A stretch of 64,000 nt of DNA from NCBI GenBank assembly GCA_024362935.1, contig JANCRA010000019.1, positions 6,816,501 to 6,880,500 of the forward strand. Direction: 5' to 3'. Origin of the DNA: Setophaga petechia. Lineage: Eukaryota; Chordata; Aves; Passeriformes; Parulidae. The position numbers and the translations under genes are program-made. This document shows, piece after piece, positions 13,173-26,884 of the stretch (position 1 is the first letter of the stretch; every line of letters starts with the position of its first letter). The notes below the pieces were generated by a model. It was not told the origin of the DNA. It did not search any database and saw only the letters and a program-made list of their open reading frames with translations.

Positions 13173-13336
13173 AAGGAGACTGGAAGATAACAGTAGTCAC
13201 TGGGGATTTTGAAACAGCTGGTACAACAGCAACAGTATTCCTTTATGCTTATGGAGAAAACAAATCTTCTGGTCCTATTATTTTGGGATCTGGGAAACAG
13301 CAGCTGTTTAATCCCAGCAGTGAAGATACATTTAAG
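13173..13336 (+). CDS. Exon 6: first half of PLAT C
   Basis: 164 bp, phase 1 in and 0 out; acceptor actttacag after a long T-run, donor GTACAG. Codons 197-251 read G-D-W-K-I-T-V-V-T-G-D, then E-T-A-G-T-T-A-T-V-F-L-Y-A-Y-G-E-N, close to the family consensus T-G-D-x-x-x-A-G-T-x-A-x-V. The end S-S-E-D-T-F-K is the D-x-F strand before the phase-0 break. The usual Asp after A-G-T is Thr here. Confidence 0.95.
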
Positions 13337-16300
13337 GTACAGTATGGCTGTTATATAAACACTGGAGAATTCAAAACAAGTGCAAAGTAGCTTTTCTCAA
13401 AACTAGATAATAGAGGTAATAAAAAAGACTCAAAGAAACATCTAAGGATGATTAAGTATTTCCGAGGGAGTAGCAGACTTTGATGGCTCTGAGTTTTAGA
13501 AAATGTGTTCACATCTGCATAGGGTGGACATGTCTCAGAATCTACTTCATACTTGCATCTTCTTGATGTGCTAGATTACACTAGATATTCATATGAAGAA
13601 ATAAAAGAACTTTGTTTTCATTTATGTAGGAAGATAGTCTTAGTTGTGGTTTGTGTTGCATATCCATCTTTGGAAGGGTGCACTGTAAATTCTTCCACAA
13701 ACTTTCTCAGACTTCCACTGAAGCCCACTCTTGTGTGAAATTTTCATTGGAGAAAGTAAGAAGGAAAGGGGAAGAAGGGTGGCCAGGAACTAGAGGTAAA
13801 TCACATAGACTAAGTTTACTCATATGATTTAAACTAGTGTTGTCCTGTTCCTCCAAGCAAATGGAGATATTTCTCTCTGCTGACAAAAAAGTCTCTGAGA
13901 TGTGCTTCAGAAACATGACATTTCTCAGGACTTCTACCAGTTCCTGTAATTCCTGCCATTTTTCTCTACTTCATGCAGTTACTTGGTCAGGACTGTACCT
14001 GTTGCAGTAGTTAAATCTGTGATATGTTACTTAGGTTTAAATAATTCATGCATAATAAACACATGATGGCGAATCAGTGACAGATGGGACAGAAAGTATC
14101 TTTTGATACCAAAATCAGCCAGACAGAAACCTTTTAATAGTTTTTTAAAAATGAAGTGTTTACTGATGAAGGGTGATGGAAGAGATCAGCATAATATAAT
14201 GGAAACTAATAAAACACAGTAGTGCCTCACAAAAACAATCAAAATACCATACAGTTTCAAAATCCCTGTGGGCACACTTACAACCATAAGAAATCAGAAA
14301 GAAATGGCTCAGAAAAAGAGAATGAGACCAAACTGTGCTGGCTTGTCTTAATAAAAAAACCAAGAATAGTAGTCTGATAGAAAACACAGTTAACTGCTTA
14401 GTAAGTTGGATACCTAAAAGTGTACACTGAATATTCAGTAAAGTTAAAAATAATGGAAAAAGAAAGTTAATAAAACTTGAGTAAATCAGCTGGTGCTCCT
14501 GTATATCCTCCTGAGATTTCATTCTAGAACTTAAATTAAGTGTTGTTTTTATTGCTTTATAAAGCAAGTGTAACTTCATTAACCTGGGCTATCTCTGATT
14601 AAGGTTTGTGTAAATGAAATTAAAAACTGGCCGAAGTCCATTGTAGTGCAGGTATAATGTAACAAGACTATTACCCTCAGCGATTTCCACATGATGGCAG
14701 TACATGAAATTCATTGAAGGTAATTTACAATTGTGTGATGGGGACAGTTCTTGTTTCTGACTGGAGTCCTGGGTTCTAGGTTTCCTCAAGACAGTCATAT
14801 GTACTCTGCACAGCATTGTCTCTTGTGGCTTAGCAATTTTTCCTACCAGAGGGGTATGTCAAGGATAAACAATCTGGGAGCAGGAAAAAAACAGAATTAA
14901 ATCTGATGGATTTCCTTTTCTGCTCTGAATTGTCCCTGTGTGTTCAAAAAAAAAATACTTCTGGGCTGTGGATTTCTGCTTCTGTTACTATTCAGGCAGA
15001 GCTTTTAGGGCATCATTTTTCTGTTGAGAGTCATTCCTCCTCCAGTAGAGGAATATCAATCTACCATAAGTTTCAGCTTTCATCACAACTCTGATCTGTT
15101 TCCTGCATCTTCCACTGGTGTCATCACAGTCCCTGAGTACTTCTCAGTATTTCAAAAATACTGATTTTGGCAGAATGCTGGGTTGCTCAAGACACTGGAG
15201 CTTTAATTGTATTGTAAATTATATTCTCTGGAGCCCAGTATTCTGCATCATCATTCTTTGAAACATGCCGAATTATCTCTTATGACTGTACATACTGTTT
15301 GATAAAGAAATTATTTTAAAAATATTCTTTTAATGTTTGGTCATGCTAAATATTCCCTTCTGTGTCAAAGAGAACTAAGCATAAGACTGTAAGACTATTA
15401 TCTTCTGTAAAAAAACAGCTGCAATCTCTCAATTTTTATTACTTCCATACATAATAATAATTCCACACCTTCGGGTACAAGTTCTGCTGTTCTAGTAATA
15501 ATGAAGTCAGTAAAAACACTGACTGGTTCAGTAGATCTGCTTTCAAAATACTGCTTGCCTTAGTTATAGTGGCAGCACCTAGCATTTCCCTAACGAGACT
15601 TTTTCCATGATTTGCTTTGTGAATTTGCTTCATAATAATCTCTTCCATCTCTTTAGGGTAATGTTGGTCTTAAGAATCTCAACACATTGTCAATTTTTTA
15701 AAAAAATAACACTGAATTAAACTACTAGAAGTGCTGGAATTTTTCCTAAGAAATCTTCAAAATCTTCAGTTTAACCTTAGATTATATTTTGGAGTTGGTG
15801 GCTGTCTTTGTAAGGAAGGTAGCTGTTCCATGTTTGCAAGTACAGAACATGAAGTATGCATGATATTTTAGAAGCATTGGAAACTGAAATCCATCCCTGG
15901 TGTGATTTTTGTTGCATGAGCTCATTTTTCTAACTTTTAAAGCTGGTGCCACATCCATTTACATGATTTGGAGTTTGTTCATCCACATAAACAATCCCTT
16001 AAACACTCTATGGTCTAGGGCAAATACCAGAAAGTAATATAGGGAGATGTAAAGCAGGGCTCATATAATACTTAAAGAGATACTTAATACCATAAAACTT
16101 AATAAAAGTGCTCCTATTATAAGACTGTTAAAGTGTTAAAGACAGCCATTTTCCTTTCACTTCCACTTTACTTGGTTTGCTAAGAGTTGTTTTCAAAACA
16201 TCAGATGCACCTTCATGCTGTACTGCATCTCAAGAATGTGCTACACTTAGAACTTGATCTGCTATTTTTCATTTTGGTTTACTCCTGTATAAATAAAATT

Positions 16301-19300
16301 ATCAATCATTTTAACTAACCTATACACAAGTAATTAAAAGTCCTTTCTTTAGAATCAGCCCTACAGACTCTAAGAATCTGTTGTGTTTCACTGTGAGTCT
16401 TTCGTTCCTGTACTCTGGATCCATAGTCATTCTTTCTTCAGTCAAAACTGAGATCTCCAAAGTAAAATGAGAAACAGTGAGAAGAAAACTAAATGTTGCA
16501 AAAATAGGTTGAAACAAATCCATTTTCATGCTTTTGCTCATGATGTTCAAATGAAAGAGGCTGAAATGAGCTCAGTTAGAATCCTTCCAGAGTGGGAAGA
16601 TTGCAAAAGAAAACATAAGCACTGATGTAGCTGTCCACACTCAGCCATGGGACTGACAATGCCTAAAAGCTGGGCATTGCTTGTGTCCTGCTATTTTCCA
16701 GCTGTCCCTGCTTTCCATAACGACCATTTAGGTCCAGAAACAGTTGAATAAAAATTAGAGGAGTCCAGGCTTTAGTCACATCTGCTTAAGGCAGCATAAA
16801 ACCATCATACCCATTGCTGTTACTCCACTTGAAATTGTCACTGTCTGTGAAATGCATATGATAACAAGATGAACCTCATCCCTTACTGAGATAAAAGGGA
16901 GAAGTATGTAAAATTATGTTCATCAGCTACAGGCTGTGCATTAAACAAAATTTACCTTGTTCCAAGAAACAACACAGGATTGTAAAGTGCTTACAAAAAA
17001 TCTTGGAGAAAAACACTGCTTATCTCATCTTTAAGAAATGGGAGTGGGGAATGTGGTGTTACGTATTCAGTAATTAGGCAGTATGTACTGCAGTACCAAG
17101 TGGGTGTATATACATATATATATGAATATTTGTACTTGCTGTTGGCATAATTTGATTAACCCCACAGTAAAAGTGAAGTTCTTCCAGAGCTTGAGTGCAC
17201 TGGAAAAGAAAGCATTTTAACAGTCACTGTGCAATGAGCAGTATTTGTTTAAGCCGTTTATTTTTGTGACCAAAGCATGTATGAAGGAGGAAGAAATAAT
17301 GCTGATCTTTGTGTGGCCTTTAATCCTCTTCCTTATGTGTCCATATCCATCCTTTTTCATAACAGTGTCATATTTCTGTGTGAGCACCTGTAACATATTC
17401 TAATTCTTGAGTTAGTGTGTAACTGTGCCAAGTTTTCTGGGCACAATTAACAAAGTGGTTGAATTCAGACATCTGGAAAAAGCAATCAGCATGGGTGGAC
17501 CCTTTGTACTGTACTGGTATAATAGTTATTGCATTTTTGGCAACAGTTATAAGTTGCATGTTCACAATTAAAAAATATCATCTACTTCCAAAGATTTTTC
17601 TATTACATGTCAATGCTGTAGAAGTTAAACTGATGCAATGAATGATTTTTCTTTCTTTTGGGAATCCAACTGCTCTACATGACTTCTCTGAAATTCTGTT
17701 ATTGAAGTGGCCTTACTTGAAATTAATCTGTCTGTCAAGCACATTCTCTGGTGGGTGTGTTGGACATTAGGATTTTGGTGCAGCTGCCTCTGAAGTGTTG
17801 ATTTATCCAAATGATTTTCATGCTAGCCTGAGTTTATCTCAAAGAGATTGCAGGATACTCTCTGCACAACAGGAAAGCAGTGATATTATTTTGCTTATGC
17901 TAGTACATAAAAGAGAAAAGGAGTAATCACAGATATTTTTCCATCCTTTTATTTAAGTATCTTTCCACTGAACCTTTTCTTGTTCAGACAAGGAACTTCA
18001 CTTTTCACTTAGTTAAACATCTTAAGTACATGAAGATAGGTCATACCGACTCCATTCAAAATATCACAGGTATGCTAGGGACCAAAAAGTGTACTTGCAT
18101 AGCTCATTTAGAAATGGAATTAAAATTTAGTCCTTGCATCCTCTTTAGGTAGAACTTCTTGCTGATAAACCTGGATTTCAATTATGCTTAGAGACAAATG
18201 GTAAAATATGAATTTTTTTAAGCTTAAATTTCAAAAAGTAAGGCCAAGTTGTCTAACACATGATTTAATGAAAATGTTCCCACTACCTATGGTAAGAAAA
18301 TTATTTAGTCCTATAAATAGTAGCAATGAGCAAAGTATATAGGTGTATTGTTTAGCAGGTCAGTCTAGTTTAACTGCTTGCAAAAATTTAGAATATGACT
18401 AAATCAAAGATGCTATGTGTGAAAACATGGCCCTTTAGAAAGTGGTGGACAGTTTTTTCAATAATTTGTGCTGGTACTTGTGCCATGAAATACGATGCAT
18501 TGATATTATTGCCTATAACAGTGAAAAAAAATTCTACAAATTCAATAGAATGACCACTATCATGGTAGTCACAATATTTTTAAGCCTATTAGGTGCTGGT
18601 AGTCTGTCACTTAAGCAAGGTCTATATAAGGCCCATTACCTTTAGAATTTATTACAGGACTTGAACTGATTAATGCAGCAGAAGTTCCATAATCAACCAA
18701 CAAGTTAACTGTAGATGATGACTCAGGTGTTTTGCAAAATCTTTTTCTGGGAAGAGGTTGGCATTTGTAGAAGACTTCTCTAACAGGCCATCCCTAAGAA
18801 GATCACCAAGATCACCATACCTGATGTTTGTGGTGTCTAGATCCCTTTACCTCAATCTGTGTTTCCATGCCCTTGTTTGTCACCTCTGCAGTTTAGGTTT
18901 TATGTTCTATAGGTGGCTGATGTAAGCCACATCATAATGGAATTTGAATTTCTCTCCATGTCCAAACTCTATTACAACATTACAACTCATAATTTTTGAC
19001 ATCTCAATTGAATTTTAGAGCACTAGCAACTAAGACAAAATGAACAGAACATTTTAGAAAAAAATATAGAATTTCAGAGTTGTGCCTTTTTCTGAGGATC
19101 TCAAAATTTACGAGGAGAGATTTGCTACGTCCCTGTAAAAGACATGTAAATGTTGTCCTTGTATATTTGAGAAAGTGGAGCAAAATGGGCTTGTGAATTT
19201 TGTAGTTTCTCAGGAAGCCTAAAACAAATCCAGGAATAGAACTTAGCTGCCTGTTTTTCAGAGTGACGCTTTAGTCCTCAACTCATCCTTTCCTCTTTGG

Positions 19301-20635
19301 ACATTTATTACAAGCCTATCAGAATGGCTCTTTGTATACAAAAAGGAATGTTACTTTTGCAGCTTTAGTGCTGGAACATCATAGAGCAGCTAGACTGCAG
19401 TTTTTGTAAACACATTGTTAACAAGGGCAACAAGTCAACTTTGTTCTACAACTTTTTACAGAACGTTCTGGCTGTGAAAGTAGATTTCTAAATGCCAGGT
19501 TGTGTTCAAGTCATGCAGAAGTTCAAGGCAATTTATTCAACACAGGGAAGGAAGACGCAACCTCAAGACACTGTTTATGTTGTCAAAAGAATATCGTTAG
19601 CTCTGCTGTGTTATGAGAATATTTTCCTCTACATTTCACTGCAAGAGCAAATTCTGACATACATTTGACGGGATTCCAATTGACAAAAAATAACATGTTA
19701 GCAAGTCAATACCACTGAGAAACCAATGTGATATCTGAGCTGACAACAAGATGAATTGTTCCAAGGCCCAAATATGCAATTGGTACTAAAAATAAATTTC
19801 TAATTGTGTTACATGTCTTTCGGAACATGTACATCATATAGAATTGATTTCCTCTCTGCCATTGCCTGATTTCTACCAAAGAATAAGCATGACTTTTCTC
19901 CCCCAAGGTCACTCGTAAACAATTATTCAGAAAAATAATATTATGCAAAAATTATGAGCATATTACTAAGCCTGTTATCAAATAGGGAGTGTTCTGTCTT
20001 TTGAATTATTTTTGAGACTTTACAGACTCAAAAATATGCCATTTCCTGTAAGTCCAGCATCGTTTACCATACAAAAACCTCTTATTTTGTAAGTCAAGTA
20101 GACAAGAATGCTTGATACTGTTTCTCCCCTTAGCTGAAAGCAAGCAAATATATTTGACTTGAAACTTTGGGCAAATTCTCCCTTAGCATGTGGTCATAAT
20201 TTTCTTACTTTGGTTATACCATAACTGCTTTTAGAGTGTGAATGTTAGGGAGGGCTAGAAAGTATAGAAAGACACAAGGACATACATATTTAGAGATGCT
20301 GAACAGGACTTCAATAAATCTAATTGAACTAGTTGCAACTAGATACATCTCTTGGAGAAACCTAAAGGTCTGGACAGAACTTTCTGTTCCCTACCTTGAA
20401 ACTTCATTTGATTAGGTTTGATGAATTGCTCTCTTGCTTATCCAGTAGCAGGAAGTCCCTACATGCTGATATGGTGATAAATGGACATAATTTCCCTCTC
20501 CTTTTTCAAATTTCTTTTTTTTCTTTTTCTTTCCTTTCCTCCCACCTTTTTTGGTCAGCCCTCCTACATGTGCTTATTTTTGTGATATTTTCTCTGGTTG
20601 TATCAATGGTCTGCCAAAAATCATCTACTATGCAG

Positions 20636-20795
20636 CTGGCAGGGTGAGGGAGGTGATTCTGTCCCTCTATTCTGCTCTTGTGGGATCCCAATTGGAGTGC
20701 TGTTTCCAGCTCTAGGGCCTCCAGCACAAGAAGGAAATGGATCTGCTGGAGCACAGCAGGAGAAGAAGGACGAGAAGGACGTGTTCATGGTCTTT
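20636..20795 (+). mobile_element. CR1 LINE fragment (ORF2 C-terminal part)
   Basis: The + strand reads through R-V-R-E-V-I-L-S-L-Y-S-A-L-V, then G-L-Q-H-K-K-E-M-D-L-L-E-H, which is the CR1 ORF2 region after the reverse transcriptase. It is a short internal piece without 3' end and lies in the sense direction of the gene. Confidence 0.88.
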
Positions 20796-20952
20796 GCATG
20801 GAAATTCGTCTGGAAGCATATTTCACATCTTAGACCACTTTCTGGAACAACAACAACAAAAAAATCCACTTTAGCATAATGTGATAAATCATTATAATTT
20901 TAAAAGTTTTAGCTTCACTTTTGAGCCAACTCCTATAATACATACTATAACT

Positions 20953-20980
20953 CATATATATACATATATATATATAAAAT
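20953..20980. repeat. AT dinucleotide microsatellite
   Basis: Short run of TA/CA-interrupted AT repeats in intron 6. Confidence 0.85.
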
Positions 20981-22553
20981 AGAGATGCAAGATTTGCTTT
21001 ATCAGTGTTTCAGTTTGCCTCATAGCCAAATCACTGATTAGCTGCTTCAGGAATTGAAAGGGGCTCTTAAATAGTTTCCTGGTCCTGACCAAGAATCATG
21101 GTAATGGTTTTTGCATACAGTAATCTGTGATGGCTGTGATGCTTCTCTTTCAACAGGGATTAAGCCAGAATTTAATCATGGACATAAGATCACAAGATAT
21201 CAGTGTTTTATTTACAAAATTTCCCTTTAATATTTCTGCACCACAAATAGCAGCCAGTGCCTGTACCTCAGGAGAGCACCACCTTTGCTGTCCACCAATA
21301 CCATACTCTACTCAGTTTGCAATAAAGATTGAGTGTTCTAATACAATTTTATATTTATTTTCAAGGTAACCTTAGCAGTCCCTTGCCCACTGCAGAGGTC
21401 TCTGTTTTGCAGCTGGGTGGCATTTATTAGGGCAACTTAGCCCATGTCCTGGCTACATTTTTTGGCTAGTGTCAGAGTACTTTTTTTATCTGTTGTAATT
21501 TCACTGTGATTATTAAGAGTATATCTTTGAGGTACATGGTTTTATTGCATTAATGCTATAATTGTATCTTCAGCTGACACATTTTCCTTTAACATACTGT
21601 TTTAATATAGCAAAATCTACTATAATGGTCATAAGTATGACTCTATTCAGACTTTTTACTACTAGCATACATGTCATGCCCTCAGCCTGTTAGACTTAGT
21701 TATGCCAGGCTTGCCTCAGGGATGTTTGTTTCCTTTTTTTCCTTTTTGTTTTGATGTGAAATAGTACAAAATTGCTGTAATAGTAAAGGAAACAGCTCTT
21801 TTTAGTTCTTTCATACTTGGTGATTTTTTCCCCCAATTACCACGACCTTTCAAACACAACACTGATAAAAAAAGTTAAAAAAAAAAGGTTGAAAGTGGTT
21901 AACCCTGCTTTTGTGCTTCAATTCCTGCCATCAGAATTGCCCAAAATGCTTCTGCAACCCAAAACACAGTGGCTCTTATTTCAAGGCTCCAGTATTCAAT
22001 GAGACATAGCCATGTTTTATTGTTTAAATTTGCTGCAGTGTAGCATCAGCACTTACAGAAACAGTTAACCCTGGCACTAGAGCACAAAAAACAGGAGTCA
22101 ATGAGAAAAGTAGCTGACTGATAAGTGGTAGGAATAGATAAGAGGGCTCTGCTGATGGTAACTGTATGGACGGTGTAGCAATGACTGAACTTAGTTCTGC
22201 TTGTTAGAGGATTTGTCTAGCAAGAGAGATTTACATTATAACGCTAGAAAATGGATTCCTTGAGAGGTCTAGAAACAGACTGGATTCTCTGAGCCCTTTA
22301 CTCACTTTAAATAATGCAGCACTGAAGTCAATAAAATTACACTTGCAGACTACTCCCCATGTTTTCATTCTTTGTCTCTGGGATTCATTGTATATTAAGG
22401 CTTCATTTTCTAAAATTCATTACTCTTGGCTATGTTAGCTGCACATTCAGCTTGCATGCCCAGTATAAGAAGGATGACTAAAGACAACAGTGTAATTTGT
22501 TATTAAAATCTGGATTCGATTTAATTTTTAAATTTTTTTTGCTTTTTTTACAG

Positions 22554-22779
22554 ATTAATCTCAGAGATCTTGGGCAGCTATATAAAATCCGCATTGGCCA
22601 TGACAACTCTGGAAATGATCCCAGCTGGTACCTGGAGGGAGTCAGACTTGAAAGAATAGTCCCTGTGTCTGCTGAAGAGATTTGTCTCCCCATAGAGAGC
22701 TGGCTTTCCGAAGACAAGGGTGACGGTGATACGTGGAGAGAAGTGGCAATAAGAAACCCTGCAAAGGAGCTTTTGCCAT
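22554..22779 (+). CDS. Exon 7: second half of PLAT C in one exon
   Basis: 226 bp, phase 0 in and 1 out; acceptor ttttttacag, donor GTACGT. Codons 252-327 start I-N-L-R-D-L-G-Q-L-Y-K-I-R-I-G-H-D-N-S-G, then P-S-W-Y-L-E-G-V and, near the end, E-S-W-L-S-E-D-K-G-D-G-D. This is the most consensus-like second half in the array, with the G-H-D-N loop and Trp intact. The Cys three residues before W-L is missing. Unlike PLAT B and D, it is not split before W-L. Confidence 0.96.
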
Positions 22780-23155
22780 GTACGTGCTCAGTATTCTAGC
22801 TCATGTGTTCACTGATCATATCCTGTGAGTATATGACAGTTTTTCATGTTTCCTCCAGGACAACAAAAGCCCTGCTGCCCAAAAGCCAGTGTAACCATGA
22901 AGCAATCCCTTCCAGACACTTTCTAGCTCCAGGAGAGGGAAGTGATCCTTTAACCCCACTCCTTTCCTTCCCAAAATCAGAATAATAGCTGTGGCCAGGG
23001 CATCTTACCCTATAAAATGTTTGCTTTCTCAGTGCTCATACATCACTGGTAAATACTGCTCTTTAGAGAAAGACATCAGGTAGGAAATCAAGGTATGTAA
23101 TGTCATGTGATATCCTGCTCCTTTTAGCAAGTTTGAGATCATCCTTTCTTGTCCT

Positions 23156-23160
23156 GCATA
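23156..23160. repeat. Target site duplication GCATA (left)
   Basis: Five bases directly before the LTR, repeated at 24067-24071 directly after it. Confidence 0.85.
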
Positions 23161-24066
23161 TGTCACGATCCATCTTAGTGGACGGATGACGTGATGGTTT
23201 GTAGGAGTGATCTCAGGGTGCCAAAAAACGACATGGTACAAGGGGGTTTGCAGTGATAATCAAAACAAATGCACCTTTATTGAATGAGCACAGCAAAATG
23301 CGATAGAGAGATTAAGGGAGGGAAAAATATAGAGAAAGAGAGAGAAAAGAGAGAGAGAAAGAGGGGGATAAAGCTACCAAAAGTAGAGACAAAATCCTTT
23401 GGTCCAGTCCAGTTGAGGATCTGCCTGTTACGATGGGGAGATCTCAAAATCTGCAGCTAACTCAGAGGTTTTTATTATGATAATTCTATTGAAAATTGTG
23501 TGTGTGGGGGGAAACAGATACAATAAGGAATAGGTGTAACAGGTAGTCCATGTCCTCAGCAGTAGGTGAGAGCCATTGTTTTCTTGGTCCAATAGTCACA
23601 ACCTGAGGGCAAACACCTCGCTTTGGTCAGCTTGCCTCCCCCACACACCTCCCCCAGGTTAGGGGTTTTAGTCCCAGTCCTTGGAAGGAGGAGAGGAGAG
23701 GGGCTTTTCACACAGGGGTTTCATGTCTCAGTCCTTGATGGAGAGGCTTCTTACATCTCAGTCTGTCATGATAGTTAAGGACGGGCAAGAGGGGTCTTCT
23801 CTTGGAGGAGGGACCACCCCAAAGCTCAAACCAGCCAGGCCAGGAGGTGGGGAGGATTCCAGGGCTATTGTGCAAAAAAGGGCAGGGTGCCCCTTTGAGT
23901 TCAATGTGGCGTGCAGCAAACAACACCTGTGGAAACAGTGAGCTAGGAATCACGCACATGATTTTCGCCCCCACTGGTTCAACAAACAGGGGTTTTAATT
24001 TTTCGGTGGTCTCTCTCCATGGCAATCGTGAGGCAAAATGAAGGATATTTCGGACAGACTCTCACA
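23161..24066 (-). mobile_element. Solo LTR of an endogenous retrovirus (ERVL-like), antisense
   Basis: A 906 bp element starts TGTCACG and ends CTCACA on the + strand, so it has TG/CA ends on both strands. It is flanked by the 5 bp direct repeat GCATA at 23156-23160 and 24067-24071. On the minus strand a poly(A) signal AATAAA lies at 23281-23276, near the 3' end as expected for R/U5. No internal gag, pol or env sequence is present, so it is a solo LTR left by recombination. A 5 bp target duplication is typical of the ERVL class; the family name is not known to me. Confidence 0.88.
23323..23370. repeat. Purine-rich GA tract inside the LTR
   Basis: Nearly pure A/G run with repeated AGAGA units, pyrimidine-rich on the LTR sense strand. 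A likely site of length variation. Confidence 0.75.
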
Positions 24067-24071
24067 GCATA
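24067..24071. repeat. Target site duplication GCATA (right)
   Basis: Matches 23156-23160 exactly, fixing the LTR ends. Confidence 0.85.
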
Positions 24072-26219
24072 AAACATACTTTACAAGAAATCCATGATCT
24101 GAATCATCACACATGTATTTTTCAAATCAGACTTGAGCCACAGCCATAGAAATTGTTAGCTGCAGGGTGACACTTTGGAACTTCAAAGTTTATGACAGCT
24201 TTGATGCCCTTTGATGCCAATTTAAGTGAAGTGGGAAACAGCCCATCATATAAAGTTATTATTTAAAAAGTCCTGGGCATTTACAGAAGAATATGGATTC
24301 AGTATAATCACTACGTGTGGGTTTTTTTAATAGATTATCTTTACATTAATAGAATGACAACAATGCAGCTGATGGCCAATAATGTCTGACAGTGATAGGT
24401 CTTACATAGATAGATGATACCATTTAGTAATTTGATTCAAGTTGATGCAGTGAATTTTGCAAGGTGTCTGGATTTAACATAAAAGACATCATCATGCATT
24501 TAATGACAATCAAATAATTTCATAAGAAAATATCACAGAAGTGAAAACCCTTAAGTCAAGAAAATATAATTATCTGAAAAAAATATTAAGAATATGATCT
24601 GTGAATGTTTTATTGCAGAGGACAGAAGATACTGAAAAACATGTATGGACCAGCTCACATTTCTACTTTGCTCTTTTTTGCTTTTTTTTTTTTTTTTCTT
24701 CAGAGTAGTTATTAACTTCAATAAGAGATTTTAAAAAGTGGGACTGATCAGGATGAACCAAGTTTTATGATCATTGACATGTACCACAGTACCATATGCC
24801 ACTCATAGTGACATATATGTAATTTACTGGTGTAATAGAAAAACAGTGCAGAAGCCAATTAATTTGTACAAACAATCAATACGGCATTAATAATTCAAAT
24901 CTGCATTTTGTAGTTTGAAAAACATATTCATAGAAAAGTACTAATATTCTAGTCAGTGCACTCTATATATATTTATATATGAAAAATCAAATCATTTCTA
25001 TCAAATGCTAGAAATATCTTTAAAACAGCACATTTATATAGTCTTTAATCATTGTATTACTGCATATTTCCTTGTATTTGCAGGAACATTATTAAAATAT
25101 ATGTTTCAAGTGTGTAAGAAAAGATACATTTCCAAAAGAACTTGGAAACTTCTTGAAAATTTAAGGTTTACTAATTAGTTATTGATTGTAGGAACATTTA
25201 AATTGAACATCAATACAAACTCAGCAAGGAGTCCAAAGGATTTCCTATTTATTTTCTCAAGAACAAGAAAATGAAACACTATCCATTTTCATTTCCCATT
25301 TAAAAGCTAATTGCTTACAAGCACTGAGCAAACCACATCAAGTCACTTTCTCCAGCAGAAGAAACTACATGCTGGTAATTACTTAATGAGGATTTGATAT
25401 GATTTAGGAGTTCGTATTCTGTACTTTCAATTTAATCTGTGATCTTCTAGTGATAACAGATTTGCTTAAGTATAAAAGTCATGTGCTAGAAACTTTAAAA
25501 AAAGCAAACAAATGTAAACTAAGCACAGAAGGCATTGGTCTTGTAATTGCTGTTCTTAAACACTTTCCTCATTGCTCAGCTTCTCTCTCAGAAGAAATGG
25601 TAATTTTTCCTTCTTTTTCTCCATTTCCCCAGCTGAAGTTTTCTATGCAACCAACATGGACTCAAAGCCTTGGAATAATTTTTTGACTCCTTGGCTTTCT
25701 TTTTTTTCCTAGCATCTTTTCTTAAGATCTGAATATATTTGCTGAATCTGTTCGCTTTTCTTTGCCTTCCTCTCTGAACTTGCTTCTTTTCCATTCAGAT
25801 TTCTCACCTTGGCAGCCTTTCTTAGTTTTTCTCACTGCTTCTCAGCCACTTTAAAAAACTGACACTAATCTGGTCTCCTACTCCAAGTATTGATTTCAGT
25901 TCTTTGTCAATCTCTCCATCACACCAGTCTCAACTTACTTTCTTAACTCAGATTTCTTGTCCCTTCAATGCACGTCTGGCTTTGTCTTCCCTTTTCTTAT
26001 TTTTTCCACATTGTCAAAGCTTCTGGGTGCATGGCTTCTTTTTCTCTTCCTATTACATCTTCTCTTTTGCTTTTCCAGCCCTGGGATCTAGAAAACACCT
26101 GATCGGTCTTTGAAGTTGTCCCTGAATTTAGCATGCTATTGTACTGTGTGATTTCTGGGGTTTTCCTCCAACCTGCTTTGTTTTGTTTTGGTTTTTAGTT
26201 TTTTTTCTGTGATTCTTCT

Positions 26220-26474
26220 ATGCAAGGTAGATCCAACAGCTGGGCTCACACACTCTGTCTAATCCCCAGTTGCTCCTGGATCCCAGTCACTCCAGTTGCT
26301 GGAAAATGGACATATGAGCCCCTGAGGCTGCAGCCCTGCTCCAGCCTCTGGTACAGGCCATTTCCCTCATGCCCTGCCCAGCAGGTTTCATCCCTAGAGA
26401 TATCTATGCCTCAGGGTGTCTCTGGCAGCTGAGCAGGACTCACCTGGTCTCTCCAACACTCAGCTGCTCATGTG
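26220..26474. repeat. GC-rich stretch, probable old dispersed repeat (left part)
   Basis: This stretch is clearly richer in G and C than its surroundings and has repeated phrases such as CCAGTTGCTGG and CTGCAGCCCTGCTCCA. Similar phrases recur at 26970-27035 and in diverged form at 37330-37425. I infer an old interspersed repeat, into which the 26481-26884 LTR later inserted. No family is assigned. Confidence 0.4.
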
Positions 26475-26480
26475 GTCTTG
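26475..26480. repeat. Target site duplication GTCTTG (left)
   Basis: Directly precedes the LTR and is repeated at 26885-26890. Confidence 0.85.
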
Positions 26481-26884
26481 TGTCACGGACATATTTTATG
26501 AAAAATCTTTTTGCTAGGATTTTTTCTCCTGAGATGCTGAGAGGCCTCAGAAATGAAATGTAAACAATAATTATCTGCTGCTGTGGAATGCACCAGGTGC
26601 ATCTTTGATTGCTCTCATGTGGTTGTTTTTAATTAATGGCCGATCACAGTCCAGCTGTCTCAGACCCTCTGGTCAGTCAGAAGATTTTATTATCATTCCA
26701 TTTCCTTTCTATTCCTTTCAAGCATTCTGATGAAATCCTTTCTTCTATTCTTTTAGTATAGTTTTAATATAACATTTTATTTCAATATAATATATATAAT
26801 AAAACAATAAAGCAGCCTTCTGAAATATGGAGTCAAGATTCTCATCTCTTCCCTCGTCCTGGGACCCCTGCGAACACCACCACA
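26481..26884 (+). mobile_element. Solo LTR (ERVK-like, songbird type), sense
   Basis: A 404 bp element begins TGTCACGGACATA and ends ACCACCACA, flanked by the 6 bp repeat GTCTTG at 26475-26480 and 26885-26890. Two poly(A) signals AATAAA lie at 26798-26803 and 26806-26811, with a T/A-rich U3 before them. A 6 bp duplication is typical of ERVK-class integration. The sequence resembles an LTR I remember as abundant in passerine genomes; that is recall, not a search. No internal viral genes remain. It lies in the same sense as the host gene. Confidence 0.88.

Larger units (their letters stand above)
13337..22553 (+). other. Intron 6 (9.2 kb), with a CR1 fragment
   Basis: This intron divides PLAT C. 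It is AT-rich, with a CR1 fragment at 20636-20795, short AT microsatellites near 17105-17130 and 20953-20980, and a pyrimidine-rich run at 20508-20552. Several open frames of 60 to 140 codons on both strands (the longest at 14160-14579, minus) show no domain, and I do not call them genes. Confidence 0.7.

Noticed and set aside
14160..14579. Minus-strand open frame of 139 codons with hydrophobic stretches
   Set aside because: The hydrophobic runs follow from T-rich codons in AT-rich DNA. No known family.
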